64,000 nt of DNA from Peptoclostridium sp. (GTDB lineage: Bacteria; Bacillota; Clostridia; Peptostreptococcales; Peptostreptococcaceae): assembly GCF_009881055.1 (NCBI RefSeq), contig NZ_WXFG01000022.1:1-64000 (forward strand). Reading direction: 5' to 3'. The translations under genes were made by a program, and so were the position numbers. The notes under the pieces are model-generated. The model saw only the letters and a program-made list of their open reading frames with translations, ran no database searches and was not told the origin of the DNA. Positions 26,036 through 35,225 of the stretch are shown here, in pieces. The stretch's first letter is position 1. Every line of letters starts with the position of its first letter.

Positions 26036-26107
26036 CTGAATACGCGCGTTCCTCTGTTTCGCAACAAAGAATTGAAATAAGAACGTAGCAGAATAGGAGG
26101 AAGTATA
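26036..26107 (+). promoter_or_regulatory. rplS 5' leader with possible L19-type structure
   Basis: About 70 bases lie between the predicted start point and rplS. CGTTC (26047-26051) can pair with GAACG (26081-26085), enclosing a smaller TGTT/AACA hairpin. Autoregulatory L19 leaders are known in Bacillota; membership here is inferred from position only. Confidence 0.35.
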
Positions 26108-26452
26108 ATGGATATAATAAGAAGCATTGAACAAGCGCAGCTTAAAAGCGATCTGCCATCATTCGGAGCAGGAGACACAGTAAAGGTGCACATTAAGGTA
26201 ACAGAGGGCAAAAGAGAGAGAATCCAGATTTTCGAAGGCGTTGTAATAAAAAGACAAGGCGGCGGAAACAGAGAGACTTTCACAGTTAGAAAAATATCTT
26301 TCGGAGTAGGCGTTGAGAAGATATTCCCTGTTCACTCACCTGTAATCGAGAAAATCGAAGTTACAAGAAAAGGTAAAGTCAGAAGAGCGAAGATCTACTA
26401 TCTACGTGAAAGAACTGGTAAGGCAGCAAAAGTTAAAGAAGCCAAGAAGTAA
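26108..26452 (+). CDS. rplS: 50S ribosomal protein bL19
   Basis: It has 114 residues. The N-terminal MDIIRSIEQ and the core [20 protein letters not shown] and [13 protein letters not shown] match bL19, a protein at the subunit interface. The start ATG 26108 follows TAGGAGG. A terminator follows. Confidence 0.97.
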   Translation: MDIIRSIEQAQLKSDLPSFGAGDTVKVHIKVTEGKRERIQIFEGVVIKRQGGGNRETFTVRKISFGVGVEKIFPVHSPVIEKIEVTRKGKVRRAKIYYLRERTGKAAKVKEAKK

Positions 26453-26456
26453 AGCT

Positions 26457-26482
26457 AAGGGACTGGTATTTCAGTCCCTTTT
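26457..26482 (+). terminator. Hairpin after rplS
   Basis: AAGGGACTG and CAGTCCCTT pair around a short loop, followed by only a short T-run. Partial read-through into rbgA is likely. Confidence 0.65.
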
Positions 26483-26524
26483 AAAATCCCCAAAATATGA
26501 CGATTTAAACAGGATGTGTTTCAT

Positions 26525-27397
26525 ATGGAAAATATCAACTGGTTCCCCGGCCACATGAAAAAAACCAGGGATCTTTTGCGCGACAACCTAAAGCTTATTG
26601 ACGTGGTAATAGAAATACTAGACAGCAGAATTCCAATAAGCAGCAAGAACCCTGAGATAGATAAGATAATTGACGGCAAGGCCAAGGTGGTAGTGCTCAA
26701 CAAGCTTGACCTCTCGGATCCTGCCAAGACTGACCAGTGGAAAAAACACTTTAAGGACAACGGCATAAGGGCCATATTTTTGGACTCCATAAAGGGAGTA
26801 GGCATAGAAGCGCTCATATCAGAGTGCCGCCTGGCCGCCAGCGAGAAGATGAGTCATCTTGCAAGCAGGGGCCGAAACGAACGCGCCATAAGGGTCATGA
26901 TAGTGGGCATACCTAATGTAGGCAAGTCATCCCTGATAAACAAGCTGTCAGGCAAAAAAAGCGCCAAGGTAGGCAATAGGCCGGGCGTGACAAGAGGAAA
27001 GCAGTGGGTGAAGCTAAAGGGCGACCTTGAGATGCTCGATACTCCGGGCATACTCTGGCCGAAATTCGAGGACCAGAGCGTTGCTCTCAATCTGGCTTTC
27101 ACAGGAGCCATAAAGGACGAAATTCTTGACTCGGAGACCGTAGCCCTTAGGCTTATAGAAAAGCTCTCTCTAATCGAGCCTGAGAAGCTTAAAACAAGAT
27201 TCGCGCTCGAGGAGCTCGGCGAAACTCCGCTTGAGACAATGGATGCCATTGGCAGAAAAAGAGGCTGCATAATATCAAAAAGTGAAATAGACTACGAAAG
27301 GGTTGCGGGAATAATACTCCACGAATTCAGAAGCGCAAAAATCGGGAGAATTACGCTAGAAACGCCAGACGACCTGCAGACAATAGAGAAGGATTAA
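26525..27397 (+). CDS. rbgA: Ribosome biogenesis GTPase RbgA (YlqF)
   Basis: A circularly permuted GTPase needed for late 50S assembly. It has 290 residues from ATG 26525, which follows AGGATG. The permuted order is visible: G4 NKLD first, then G1 GIPNVGKSS and G3 DTPGILWP. The N-terminal INWFPGHM is the family signature. Confidence 0.95.
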   Translation: MENINWFPGHMKKTRDLLRDNLKLIDVVIEILDSRIPISSKNPEIDKIIDGKAKVVVLNKLDLSDPAKTDQWKKHFKDNGIRAIFLDSIKGVGIEALISECRLAASEKMSHLASRGRNERAIRVMIVGIPNVGKSSLINKLSGKKSAKVGNRPGVTRGKQWVKLKGDLEMLDTPGILWPKFEDQSVALNLAFTGAIKDEILDSETVALRLIEKLSLIEPEKLKTRFALEELGETPLETMDAIGRKRGCIISKSEIDYERVAGIILHEFRSAKIGRITLETPDDLQTIEKD

Positions 27398-27495
27398 TCT
27401 TTCTCATTTTTTTGCGTGTGATATCATTACATTAATATATGAGAATGCCGATATACTATTCAGGCGCATTCGTTACTAGGGGAGAGGAAGAATAC

Positions 27496-28266
27496 ATGTT
27501 TTCAAGGATGAATCTTAAGTCAATAGAAGAACAGCTCAAGGGAGTTGGCAAAGATGAAATAATTGAGGCCATAGAGCTTCTAAGGCAGGATGAAAGAAAG
27601 ACAGTACAAAAGCTGGCAGACAAGTACGAAAAGCAGCTCAGGAGGGCGCAGGCGGAAATTGAGAGAGTAGAGAAGCTAAAGCGCTATGAAAAAGAGCTCA
27701 TAGGCAAAGGCTACGCCCTTGTGGCGGGCATCGACGAAGCCGGCAGAGGACCCCTTGCAGGGCCGGTGGTTGCCGCAGCTGTGATACTCCCCGAGGATGC
27801 ATTCATAGAGGGAATAAACGACTCCAAAAAGCTGAGCCCTCAAAAGCGCGACCTGCTGTTTGATGAGATAAAAGCTAAAGCCATTTCATGGGGCGTGGGG
27901 ATAGTAGACAGCGACGAGATTGACAGAATAAACATACTTAACGCCACTATAAGGGCCATGAGGCAGGCCATAGTGGCTTTGGACAAAAAGCCGGACTATC
28001 TTCTTATTGATGCGCTCGAGCTGAACGCAATAGGAATACCACAAAAGGGCATAATCAAGGGTGATGCAAATTCGATTTCAATAGCGGCCGCAAGCATAAT
28101 AGCCAAGGTTACCAGGGACAGGATGATGCTCGAATACGATAAAGAGTTTCCGGGGTTCGGTTTTAGCGAGCATAAGGGGTACGGCACGCGGGAGCACTAC
28201 GAAGCTATAAGCAACCAGGGAATATGCAGCATACACAGGAAGACTTTCCTTAAATCAATAATCTAA
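27496..28266 (+). CDS. rnhB: Ribonuclease HII
   Basis: RNase HII removes ribonucleotides from RNA-DNA hybrids. It has 256 residues from ATG 27496 after GGGGAGAGG, matching the Bacillus length; an upstream in-frame ATG at 27439 lacks a ribosome binding site. The catalytic block AGIDEAGRGPLAGPV has Asp80 and Glu81. An N-terminal helical extension of about 70 residues is typical for Bacillota. The ylqF-rnhB order is conserved. Confidence 0.93.
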   Translation: MFSRMNLKSIEEQLKGVGKDEIIEAIELLRQDERKTVQKLADKYEKQLRRAQAEIERVEKLKRYEKELIGKGYALVAGIDEAGRGPLAGPVVAAAVILPEDAFIEGINDSKKLSPQKRDLLFDEIKAKAISWGVGIVDSDEIDRINILNATIRAMRQAIVALDKKPDYLLIDALELNAIGIPQKGIIKGDANSISIAAASIIAKVTRDRMMLEYDKEFPGFGFSEHKGYGTREHYEAISNQGICSIHRKTFLKSII

Positions 28267-28279
28267 AAGCGGTGATATC

Positions 28280-29644
28280 ATGAAAATACAGTCGCAGTCT
28301 CTAAAATCCATAGAAAGCAGGCTGGAAAAGGGTGCTCGCAGGGACGAACTTGGCATATCAAAAGGAATGGAGATAAGAGCAACAGTCGTTGATTCCTCGC
28401 TAAGCAAGGTAAGAATAATGCTTGAAAATGGCAGGCAGCTAAGCGCAAAGACCAGCGTCCCCTTTGAAAATTTTATAAATGAAAAGCTCGTTTTCAAGGT
28501 GCTTGCTGATGAAGGTGGCCTGGTAATAAGGCCTAAGCTCCAGGATGCGAATATTAGGCATGAGCTGGACATGAAGGTAAGCAAGTTAATAGCCTCACTT
28601 GGCCTGCAGGACAATCAGGAGAGTAGGGAAATCGTTCGTGACATGATGAAGCTTGAGATACCTGTAACAAAAAATAACTTTCAGGCTATAAGCGAGAATA
28701 TAAAATCGCTTGAAATACTAAAAATGCTTGACAAAGATGAAGTCGCAGCTCTAAAGTCAACTGTTGCAAAAGCTGAAAGCATGGAGCTGCGGGAACTTGG
28801 CAAGCTTGTAATCGCAGAAAGCAAGGGAGAAAACCTTAAAGGACTCCTTGATATACTCAAGGCCGCCTCTGCCGGAAGAGACGAATTGCTTTTCATGTTC
28901 AAAAACGGCATTAAGCTTAACGTGCAGAATACAATCAACATGAGCGGAATAAATGACGGAAGCGTAAATATAGCAACTGTTTTGGAGCAGCTAGGTGAAG
29001 GTCTGCAAAACATGGCAGTATCAAATGAAACGCCGCAGATTAAAATTAAAAATGAACTCGTAAGAATAATGGAAAATATTGTGGTGGATTTTTCAAAAGA
29101 AGAAACACCGCAGATTTCAAACAAAAGAGGGCTAGATAGCCTGACCGGCAAGCTCGAGGAGCTTATAAAGGCGGACATCAATAAAGCAGAAGGGGCAGGC
29201 GAACTGGAGTCTGCCTTTGGCAAGCTCCAGCTTCTTAGCGAGCTTGGCAAGGCAGAAGGTTACTTTCAGCTCCCGCTAAGGGGGCAAAATGAAAACCACG
29301 TGGCACAGCTGCTTGTTAAAAGGGAGAGGAAACGAGAACAGGGCGAGAGTGAGAGGTACTCAGCCTTGATTGCTATAGGTACAAGCAATTTGGGCAATGT
29401 TGCCTGCAAGGTGGGTTATTCTGCCAGCTGCGGCTATGATGTTGAATTCAGCCTTGAGGACGAACGGACAGTCAGGCTTTTCAAGGCCAGCGCCCGGGCG
29501 ATAGACAAGAGTCTTTCGGAGCTCGGTGGAATGCCTGTACGGACAAGTTTCAGGCTGGCTGAGGATAGAGACGATAGATCCGAGCTTATAGGGAATAGCA
29601 GGGATACGATTCAAGAAATGCCAAATTTTGATATGTGGGTGTGA
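28280..29644 (+). CDS. FliK-like hook-length-type protein (YlqG position)
   Basis: It has 454 residues and no signal peptide. The N-terminal two thirds are charged and helical with low conservation. The last about 130 residues resemble the C-terminal domain of flagellar hook-length protein FliK: LGNVACKVGYS, VEFSLEDERTVRLFKAS and a final helix. In flagella that domain binds FlhB-C to switch export specificity. The next gene is a lone FlhB-C-like domain, so the two probably bind each other. It occupies the same place as Bacillus ylqG. No flagellar gene is nearby. The function is unknown. The start ATG 28280 follows GCGGTGAT. Confidence 0.65.
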   Translation: MKIQSQSLKSIESRLEKGARRDELGISKGMEIRATVVDSSLSKVRIMLENGRQLSAKTSVPFENFINEKLVFKVLADEGGLVIRPKLQDANIRHELDMKVSKLIASLGLQDNQESREIVRDMMKLEIPVTKNNFQAISENIKSLEILKMLDKDEVAALKSTVAKAESMELRELGKLVIAESKGENLKGLLDILKAASAGRDELLFMFKNGIKLNVQNTINMSGINDGSVNIATVLEQLGEGLQNMAVSNETPQIKIKNELVRIMENIVVDFSKEETPQISNKRGLDSLTGKLEELIKADINKAEGAGELESAFGKLQLLSELGKAEGYFQLPLRGQNENHVAQLLVKRERKREQGESERYSALIAIGTSNLGNVACKVGYSASCGYDVEFSLEDERTVRLFKASARAIDKSLSELGGMPVRTSFRLAEDRDDRSELIGNSRDTIQEMPNFDMWV

Positions 29645-29648
29645 TTAT

Positions 29649-29930
29649 ATGAAGCCTAGAAAGGGTATAAAAATTGCAGCGGCACTCAAGTATGACATGA
29701 AAAATGACGGTGCGCCTATGCTCCTGGCAAAGGGCAAGGGGCTAGTGGCCCAGAAAATACTTGAGCGGGCCAGCGAAGGCGGCATTGATGTACATGAAGA
29801 TGCCAGCGTAGCTGGCAGCCTTATGCAGCTTGATATTGGCAGCGAAATACCAGAATGCCTTTACGAAGCTGTTGCAAGAATACTTGCTCATATTATAGAC
29901 ATTGACAATAAAGAGGCGGGCAGGAAATGA
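29649..29930 (+). CDS. FlhB C-terminal domain homologue (YlqH/EscU-type)
   Basis: It has 93 residues. It aligns with the cytoplasmic C-terminal part of FlhB after its NPTH cleavage site: AAALKYDMKNDGAPMLLAKG, then a helix, then GSEIPECLYEAVARILAHI. The NPTH motif itself is missing; the protein begins about where cleaved FlhB would begin. It therefore resembles a pre-cleaved export-switch fragment (as FlhX/YlqH). There is no export channel gene nearby. The start ATG 29649 is 5 bases after the FliK-like gene and its ribosome binding site is weak, so translation is probably coupled. It overlaps yraN by four bases. Confidence 0.8.
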   Translation: MKPRKGIKIAAALKYDMKNDGAPMLLAKGKGLVAQKILERASEGGIDVHEDASVAGSLMQLDIGSEIPECLYEAVARILAHIIDIDNKEAGRK

Positions 29931-30277
29931 ACAATGTACAATTGGGCGCCAAGGGAGAAGAGGTTGCATTGCAGTTTCTCCTGAAAAGAGGTTACAGGAT
30001 ACTCGAAAAAAATTTCAGGCTGCGCATGGGTGAAATAGATATAATTGCCTCGAAAGGCGGCTGCATAATTTTCGCAGAGGTCAAATCCAGAAGAAGTCTT
30101 TCCTTCGGCTACCCATGCGAGGCTGTTGATTTAAGAAAGCAAAGAAAGATTCTGATGGTAGCCAAGAGCTACATTCACATGAAGAGGCTCTACGATGCAG
30201 ATTGCAGATTCGACATAATAGAAGTGTACATAAATGAAAAAAAGGTGAACCACATAGAGGGAGCCTTTTGCGAATGA
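29927..30277 (+). CDS. yraN: YraN family endonuclease-like protein (UPF0102)
   Basis: It has 116 residues. The fold is that of restriction-endonuclease-like proteins: GEIDIIASKG and IIFAEVKSRRS give the Asp-(x)n-Glu-x-Lys core. Its role is not settled; it is often near dprA and comM, as here. It overlaps the previous gene (ATGA). Confidence 0.88.
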   Translation: MNNVQLGAKGEEVALQFLLKRGYRILEKNFRLRMGEIDIIASKGGCIIFAEVKSRRSLSFGYPCEAVDLRKQRKILMVAKSYIHMKRLYDADCRFDIIEVYINEKKVNHIEGAFCE

Positions 30278-30300
30278 TAACATAACTGGGGGAGATTTCC

Positions 30301-31827
30301 TTGTTTAGCAAGATTCTGAGTGCTGGAATAAGCGGCATCGACGCCTTCATAGTTGACGTAGAAATAGATGTGGGCAAAGGTTTGCCCACTTTTAACGTCA
30401 TAGGACTTCCAGATGCTGCCATAAGGGAGGCGAAGGAGCGAATAAAGTCGGCTATACAAAACAGCGGTTACAAATTTCCAAACAAAAAAATACTTGTGAA
30501 CCTCTCGCCGGCAGACATCAGAAAGGAAGGAAGCCATTTTGATCTGCCAATGGCGGTAGCCATGCTAAGCAGCTGCATTGAGCTCTCAGAGAAAAAGCTC
30601 AGCGATTGCGTAATAGTGGGCGAGCTCTCACTTGACGGGAGAATTAAAAAAATAAAGGGTGCGCTTTCGATTGCCATAATGGCCAGAGAAGCGGGCTTCA
30701 AAAGCGTAATTGTGCCGCACGACAATAGAAACGAGGCTGCATCAGTAGAGGGAATTGACGTTTTTGCCTATGAAAATCTGAGCCAGGTGATAAAGGCGCT
30801 TGAAGACGGCGAAGACATGAAGCCACATTCTGTCAGCGCTCAGGCATCAGGCCTGGATGAGAGCAGATTTGACTTTAGCGATGTAAGGGGCAACTATTTT
30901 GCAAAGCGCGGCTTTGAAATAGCAGCTGCAGGCAACCACAACATCATGATGATAGGCCCTCCTGGCTCAGGCAAGACAATGATGGCAAAGAGGCTCACCT
31001 CGATACTCCCCGGACCTACACACGAGGAGTCCATGGAGATAAGCAAGATATACAGCTGCTGCGGTATGCTGGGAGGAGAAGGGCTCATGCTCGCTCGTCC
31101 GTTTCGCTCGCCACATCATACTGCGACAAAGGTCTCCTTAATAGGAGGAGGAAAAGACGCAAAGCCGGGTGAAGTGGTCTTGGCCCACAGGGGCGTCCTG
31201 TTCCTGGACGAGCTTCCGGAGTTCGACAAGAAAGCTCTCGAGTGTCTGAGGGAACCAATCGAGGACGGGATTGTCAGCATAACCCGTCTCAAAAACTCAG
31301 CATGCTATCCGGCCAGCTTCCTTTTCGCTTCGAGCATGAATCCCTGCCAGTGCGGCTACTTTAGACATCCGAGTATCGAGTGTACATGCACTCCAGGGGA
31401 TGTCAGAAGGTATCTGGGCAGAGTGTCCGGACCAATACTCGACAGGGTCGATATTTTTATAGAAATGGTGCCGGTTGACTTTGAGAGCATAAGCACAAGG
31501 ACTTGCGAGGAGAGCTCCAGGAGCATAAAGGAGAGGATATACAGAGCCCGCAAAGTTCAAGGCCAGCGGTACAAGACGGAGAACTTCTCCTGTAACAGCC
31601 AGATGAGCACCTCGGACACAGAAAAGCACTGCAGTCTTGAAGGCGAGGCCAAGGATTTCATGAGGATGCTGTTTGAAAAGTATAACCTTACAACCAGGTC
31701 GTACTACAGGATGCTCAAGGTGGCAAGGACAATTGCAGACATGGAGGAAAGTGAACATGTTGAAATAAAACACCTTTCTGAAGCTTTTTCTTTCAGAAAG
31801 GCTTATTACTCGTATTGGAGGGCGTAG
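30301..31827 (+). CDS. comM: YifB/ComM AAA+ ATPase
   Basis: It has 508 residues with an N-terminal Lon-like protease-fold domain and a Mg-chelatase-type AAA+ domain. Walker A is GPPGSGKTMMAKR, Walker B LFLDELPEF, and there is a C-terminal helical domain. ComM is a helicase that helps branch migration during natural transformation in Gram-negatives; its role in Clostridia is less clear. The start is TTG 30301 after GGGGGAG. It is coupled to dprA. Confidence 0.9.
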   Translation: MFSKILSAGISGIDAFIVDVEIDVGKGLPTFNVIGLPDAAIREAKERIKSAIQNSGYKFPNKKILVNLSPADIRKEGSHFDLPMAVAMLSSCIELSEKKLSDCVIVGELSLDGRIKKIKGALSIAIMAREAGFKSVIVPHDNRNEAASVEGIDVFAYENLSQVIKALEDGEDMKPHSVSAQASGLDESRFDFSDVRGNYFAKRGFEIAAAGNHNIMMIGPPGSGKTMMAKRLTSILPGPTHEESMEISKIYSCCGMLGGEGLMLARPFRSPHHTATKVSLIGGGKDAKPGEVVLAHRGVLFLDELPEFDKKALECLREPIEDGIVSITRLKNSACYPASFLFASSMNPCQCGYFRHPSIECTCTPGDVRRYLGRVSGPILDRVDIFIEMVPVDFESISTRTCEESSRSIKERIYRARKVQGQRYKTENFSCNSQMSTSDTEKHCSLEGEAKDFMRMLFEKYNLTTRSYYRMLKVARTIADMEESEHVEIKHLSEAFSFRKAYYSYWRA

Positions 31828-31829
31828 CT

Positions 31830-32927
31830 ATGAAGAGAAGGGATGCATATTTGCTTTTGTGGTGCACAAGCGGCATAGGCTACAAGACGCTGAGAAGCAT
31901 CGAGACTTATCTGGGTGACATAGGAAGGCTCTGGAACTTGGATCCGGGCGAAATAAACTCTATGCAGTTTGTCGGCAAGAAGGCAAGGAGAGCACTTATA
32001 GATGGAATAAAAGATGGAGCCGTAAATAGAATTAAAGAAAGGCTTGAAAAAGAAAATATATCATACATGACAATAGAGTGCGAGGGTTATCCGTCAAAAC
32101 TAAGGCAGATATTCGACCCTCCATATGTGCTTTTTTACAGAGGAAACCGGGCGCTGCTGGAGAATTTCTCAATAGCCATAGTCGGCTCACGGAAACCTTC
32201 AGCATATGGCATGCTCTGTTCAAAAAAATTTTCTGGAGAGCTATCAAGATTGGGCGTTACTGTAGTGAGCGGCATGGCGACAGGAATAGACTGCTGTTCG
32301 CATTACGGCGCATACAACCAAAAAGGCAAGACTGTGGCTGTGTTGGGTTCTTCACTTGACAATCCGTATCCGCCCGAGAATGCAGGGCTCATGAACAAGA
32401 TAGTGGAAAGCGGCGGAGTCGCGGTGTCAGAATATCCACCAGGAACAAGGACACTTCCTGGATTTTTTCCTATGCGAAATAGAATAATAAGCGGCATGTC
32501 GGACGGGGTGCTTATAGTGGAGGCAGCCCAAAAAAGCGGCTCGTTAATAACAATGGACTATGCTCTTGATCAAGGGAGAAATGTCTATTCTGTGCCGGGC
32601 AACATAAATTCGTTGATGAGCGAGGGGACAAACAGGATCATAAAAAGCGGAGCAAAGCTGGTTACGTGCGTAGAGGACATACTGGAGGACTATGGGCTTG
32701 GCACGAAAAAGGCCGGGCTTGAGATGGCGGCTGCAGCCGCAGCGGCAGACTTTTCAGAGAGCGAAGCCGCAGTTATCGGCGCGCTAAGGCAGAATGGAAT
32801 TATGCATATTGATTCGATATGCGATGCCACATCCATTCCTCTGAGCGAAATCATTGGGGTGTTGAATATTTTGCAGATAAAGGGTATAGTATTAGAGTTA
32901 GGAGCAAACACATATGCTATAGCATAA
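31830..32927 (+). CDS. dprA: DNA processing protein DprA
   Basis: DprA loads RecA onto single-stranded DNA taken up in transformation. It has 365 residues from ATG 31830, two bases after comM, with GGAGGGCG upstream. An N-terminal helix-hairpin-helix region is followed by the Rossmann-fold core (VGSRKPSAYG, VSGMATGID, EAAQKSGSLIT). A C-terminal winged-helix domain is also visible. An Ala-rich linker (AAAAAAA) joins the last two domains. Confidence 0.94.
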   Translation: MKRRDAYLLLWCTSGIGYKTLRSIETYLGDIGRLWNLDPGEINSMQFVGKKARRALIDGIKDGAVNRIKERLEKENISYMTIECEGYPSKLRQIFDPPYVLFYRGNRALLENFSIAIVGSRKPSAYGMLCSKKFSGELSRLGVTVVSGMATGIDCCSHYGAYNQKGKTVAVLGSSLDNPYPPENAGLMNKIVESGGVAVSEYPPGTRTLPGFFPMRNRIISGMSDGVLIVEAAQKSGSLITMDYALDQGRNVYSVPGNINSLMSEGTNRIIKSGAKLVTCVEDILEDYGLGTKKAGLEMAAAAAAADFSESEAAVIGALRQNGIMHIDSICDATSIPLSEIIGVLNILQIKGIVLELGANTYAIA

Positions 32928-32989
32928 AAAGCGCTGCGGCGTAAGTGTTTGAATATGCATTCAAGGACATTTCGGAGGTGTAAGTCTTA

Positions 32990-35053
32990 ATGGCAAAAAA
33001 TCTAGTCATAGTTGAATCACCTGCCAAAGCTAAAACAATAGGAAAATTTCTCGGAAGCAATTATAAAGTGAAGGCCTCCGTAGGACATGTCAGAGATTTG
33101 CCTAAAAGTAAGCTTGGAGTTGACATAGAAAACGAATTCGAGCCCCAGTATATAACAATAAGAGGCAAGGGGCCTACTATAAATGAAATAAAGAAGGAAG
33201 CTAAAAAATCTGAAAAGATTTTTCTTGCAACCGACCCTGACAGGGAGGGCGAGGCTATATCATGGCATCTTGCGAACATACTCAAACTCGACGAAAAAGA
33301 GGCGTGCAGGATAGAATTCAATGAGATAACAAAGGACGCCATAAAAAAGGCTATTAAGGCTCCACGGCAGATTGACACCGACCTTGTGGATGCACAGCAG
33401 GCCAGAAGAGTGCTCGACCGTCTCGTGGGTTATCAGATAAGTCCTCTTCTCTGGGAGAAGGTTAGAAAAGGTCTCAGCGCCGGAAGGGTCCAGTCTGCAG
33501 TCACAAAGATAATATGTGACAGGGAGAAGGAAATAGAAGCATTCGAGCCAAAAGAGTACTGGACGCTCGATATAACTGCCGCAAAGGAAGACGGAAGCAG
33601 TATAGAGTTCAAGTTTCATGGAGACAAGGACAACAAGATAGAAATAAGCAGCGGGCAGGAGGCTGATGCAATAATAGCTGCAATAGCCGACGGAGAGTTG
33701 AATGTGTCACAGGTTGAAAAAAAGGACAGGAAGAGGAAGGCTATGCCGGCCTTCACAACAAGCTCCCTTCAGCAAGAGGCATCAAGCAGACTCAATTTCT
33801 CGACAAAAAAGACCATGATGGTGGCCCAGCAGCTCTATGAGGGCATAGACGTCAAGGGCGAGGGCAATGTCGGTTTGGTGACATATATAAGGACTGACTC
33901 GACGAGGATATCAGACGAGGCGGTCGATAAGGCAAAGGAGTATATAATAGCGGAGCTTGGTGATAAATACTTCAAAGGATTTGAAAAGAGCAAGAGCAAG
34001 GCCAAGAAGGTTCAGGACGCACACGAGGCCATAAGACCGACGTATATTGACAAGACTCCAGATTCAATAAAGGATTCTCTAAGCTCTGACCAGTACAAGT
34101 TGTACAAGCTTATCTGGGAGAGGTATACAGCATCGCTCATGAAGGATTGTGTTTACGACAGCATGAGCATACTTGCGGAAGCGGGCGGATATAGCTTCAA
34201 GGCTACAGGCTCCAAGCTAAAGTTCGATGGATTTCTCAAGGTGTACAGCTTTGCAAAGCAAGAGGATACCATACTCCCTGATGTCAGCGTGGGCGAGAAG
34301 CTGAATATCGTAGAAACGCTTCCAAAGCAGCACTTTACTCAGCCGCCGCCTCGCTATTCTGAGGCGTCTCTGGTAAAGACTCTTGAAGAGCTGGGAATAG
34401 GAAGGCCGAGTACGTATGCTCCTACAATATCTACAATACTGGCAAGAGGATATGTAGAAAAGCAAGGCGGCGCGCTTAAGCCTTCTGAGCTCGGGGTTTT
34501 AATAAACGAAATTATGGAGAAAAATTTCGACTATATAGTTGATGTCAAGTTTACTGCAGACATGGAAAGTAAACTCGACCTTATAGAAGAAGGCAAGCTT
34601 AAGTGGAAAAGCCTTATTACGGAATTTTACGGGCCGCTCAAGGTTTCGATAGAAAAGGCTGAGCAGACAATAGAGAAGATATCAATGGATGAGGAAACAG
34701 ATGAAATCTGCGACAAGTGCGGAGCAAACATGCTGATTAAGTACGGCAGATTCGGAAGATTCCTGGCATGCAAAAATTACCCTGAATGCAAGAGCACAAA
34801 GCCACTCCTGAACAAGACTGGCATTGCGTGTCCAAAATGCAATGAAGGCGATCTTGTCGAGAGAAGGAGCAAGAGAGGGAGATTTTTCTACGGCTGTTCC
34901 AGATATCCGGAATGCGATTTTGTATCCTGGGACAAACCGACCGGTGAAAAATGTCCGGAATGCGGGGAATTCCTTGTGGAAAAATACACAAAAAAAGAAA
35001 CAAAAATCAAGTGCTCAAACAAGGAATGCGGTTATGTAAAACTTGACAAGTAA
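32990..35053 (+). CDS. topA: DNA topoisomerase I
   Basis: It relaxes negative supercoils. It has 687 residues. The TOPRIM domain has VIVESPAKAKTI (Glu9) and TDPDREGE (Asp82, Asp84), and the catalytic tyrosine is Tyr299 in VTYIRTDSTR. The C-terminus has three zinc-finger modules: CDKCG...C, CPKCN...C and CPECG...C. The start ATG 32990 follows CGGAGGTG. It closes the dprA-topA-codY order typical of Bacillota. Confidence 0.97.
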   Translation: MAKNLVIVESPAKAKTIGKFLGSNYKVKASVGHVRDLPKSKLGVDIENEFEPQYITIRGKGPTINEIKKEAKKSEKIFLATDPDREGEAISWHLANILKLDEKEACRIEFNEITKDAIKKAIKAPRQIDTDLVDAQQARRVLDRLVGYQISPLLWEKVRKGLSAGRVQSAVTKIICDREKEIEAFEPKEYWTLDITAAKEDGSSIEFKFHGDKDNKIEISSGQEADAIIAAIADGELNVSQVEKKDRKRKAMPAFTTSSLQQEASSRLNFSTKKTMMVAQQLYEGIDVKGEGNVGLVTYIRTDSTRISDEAVDKAKEYIIAELGDKYFKGFEKSKSKAKKVQDAHEAIRPTYIDKTPDSIKDSLSSDQYKLYKLIWERYTASLMKDCVYDSMSILAEAGGYSFKATGSKLKFDGFLKVYSFAKQEDTILPDVSVGEKLNIVETLPKQHFTQPPPRYSEASLVKTLEELGIGRPSTYAPTISTILARGYVEKQGGALKPSELGVLINEIMEKNFDYIVDVKFTADMESKLDLIEEGKLKWKSLITEFYGPLKVSIEKAEQTIEKISMDEETDEICDKCGANMLIKYGRFGRFLACKNYPECKSTKPLLNKTGIACPKCNEGDLVERRSKRGRFFYGCSRYPECDFVSWDKPTGEKCPECGEFLVEKYTKKETKIKCSNKECGYVKLDK

Positions 35054-35225
35054 AGCTGCCTATTGATATAAATGTCGCATTGTGGTAATATTTTAAATGT
35101 TTTTCAAATAAAACAGGCGATCAGCCGGCTCTATTTTGAAAAATGTGTGAAGAATAGTTTGAAAAATTGATAAATTATTAGTGGAATTATAGTAAAATAT
35201 AAATATATATAAGAGGAGGGAGTAT

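Noticed and set aside
35130..35170. CodY consensus box upstream of codY
   Set aside because: Best match is about 9 of 15 positions with wrong half-site spacing; kept only as a low-interest repeat finding.
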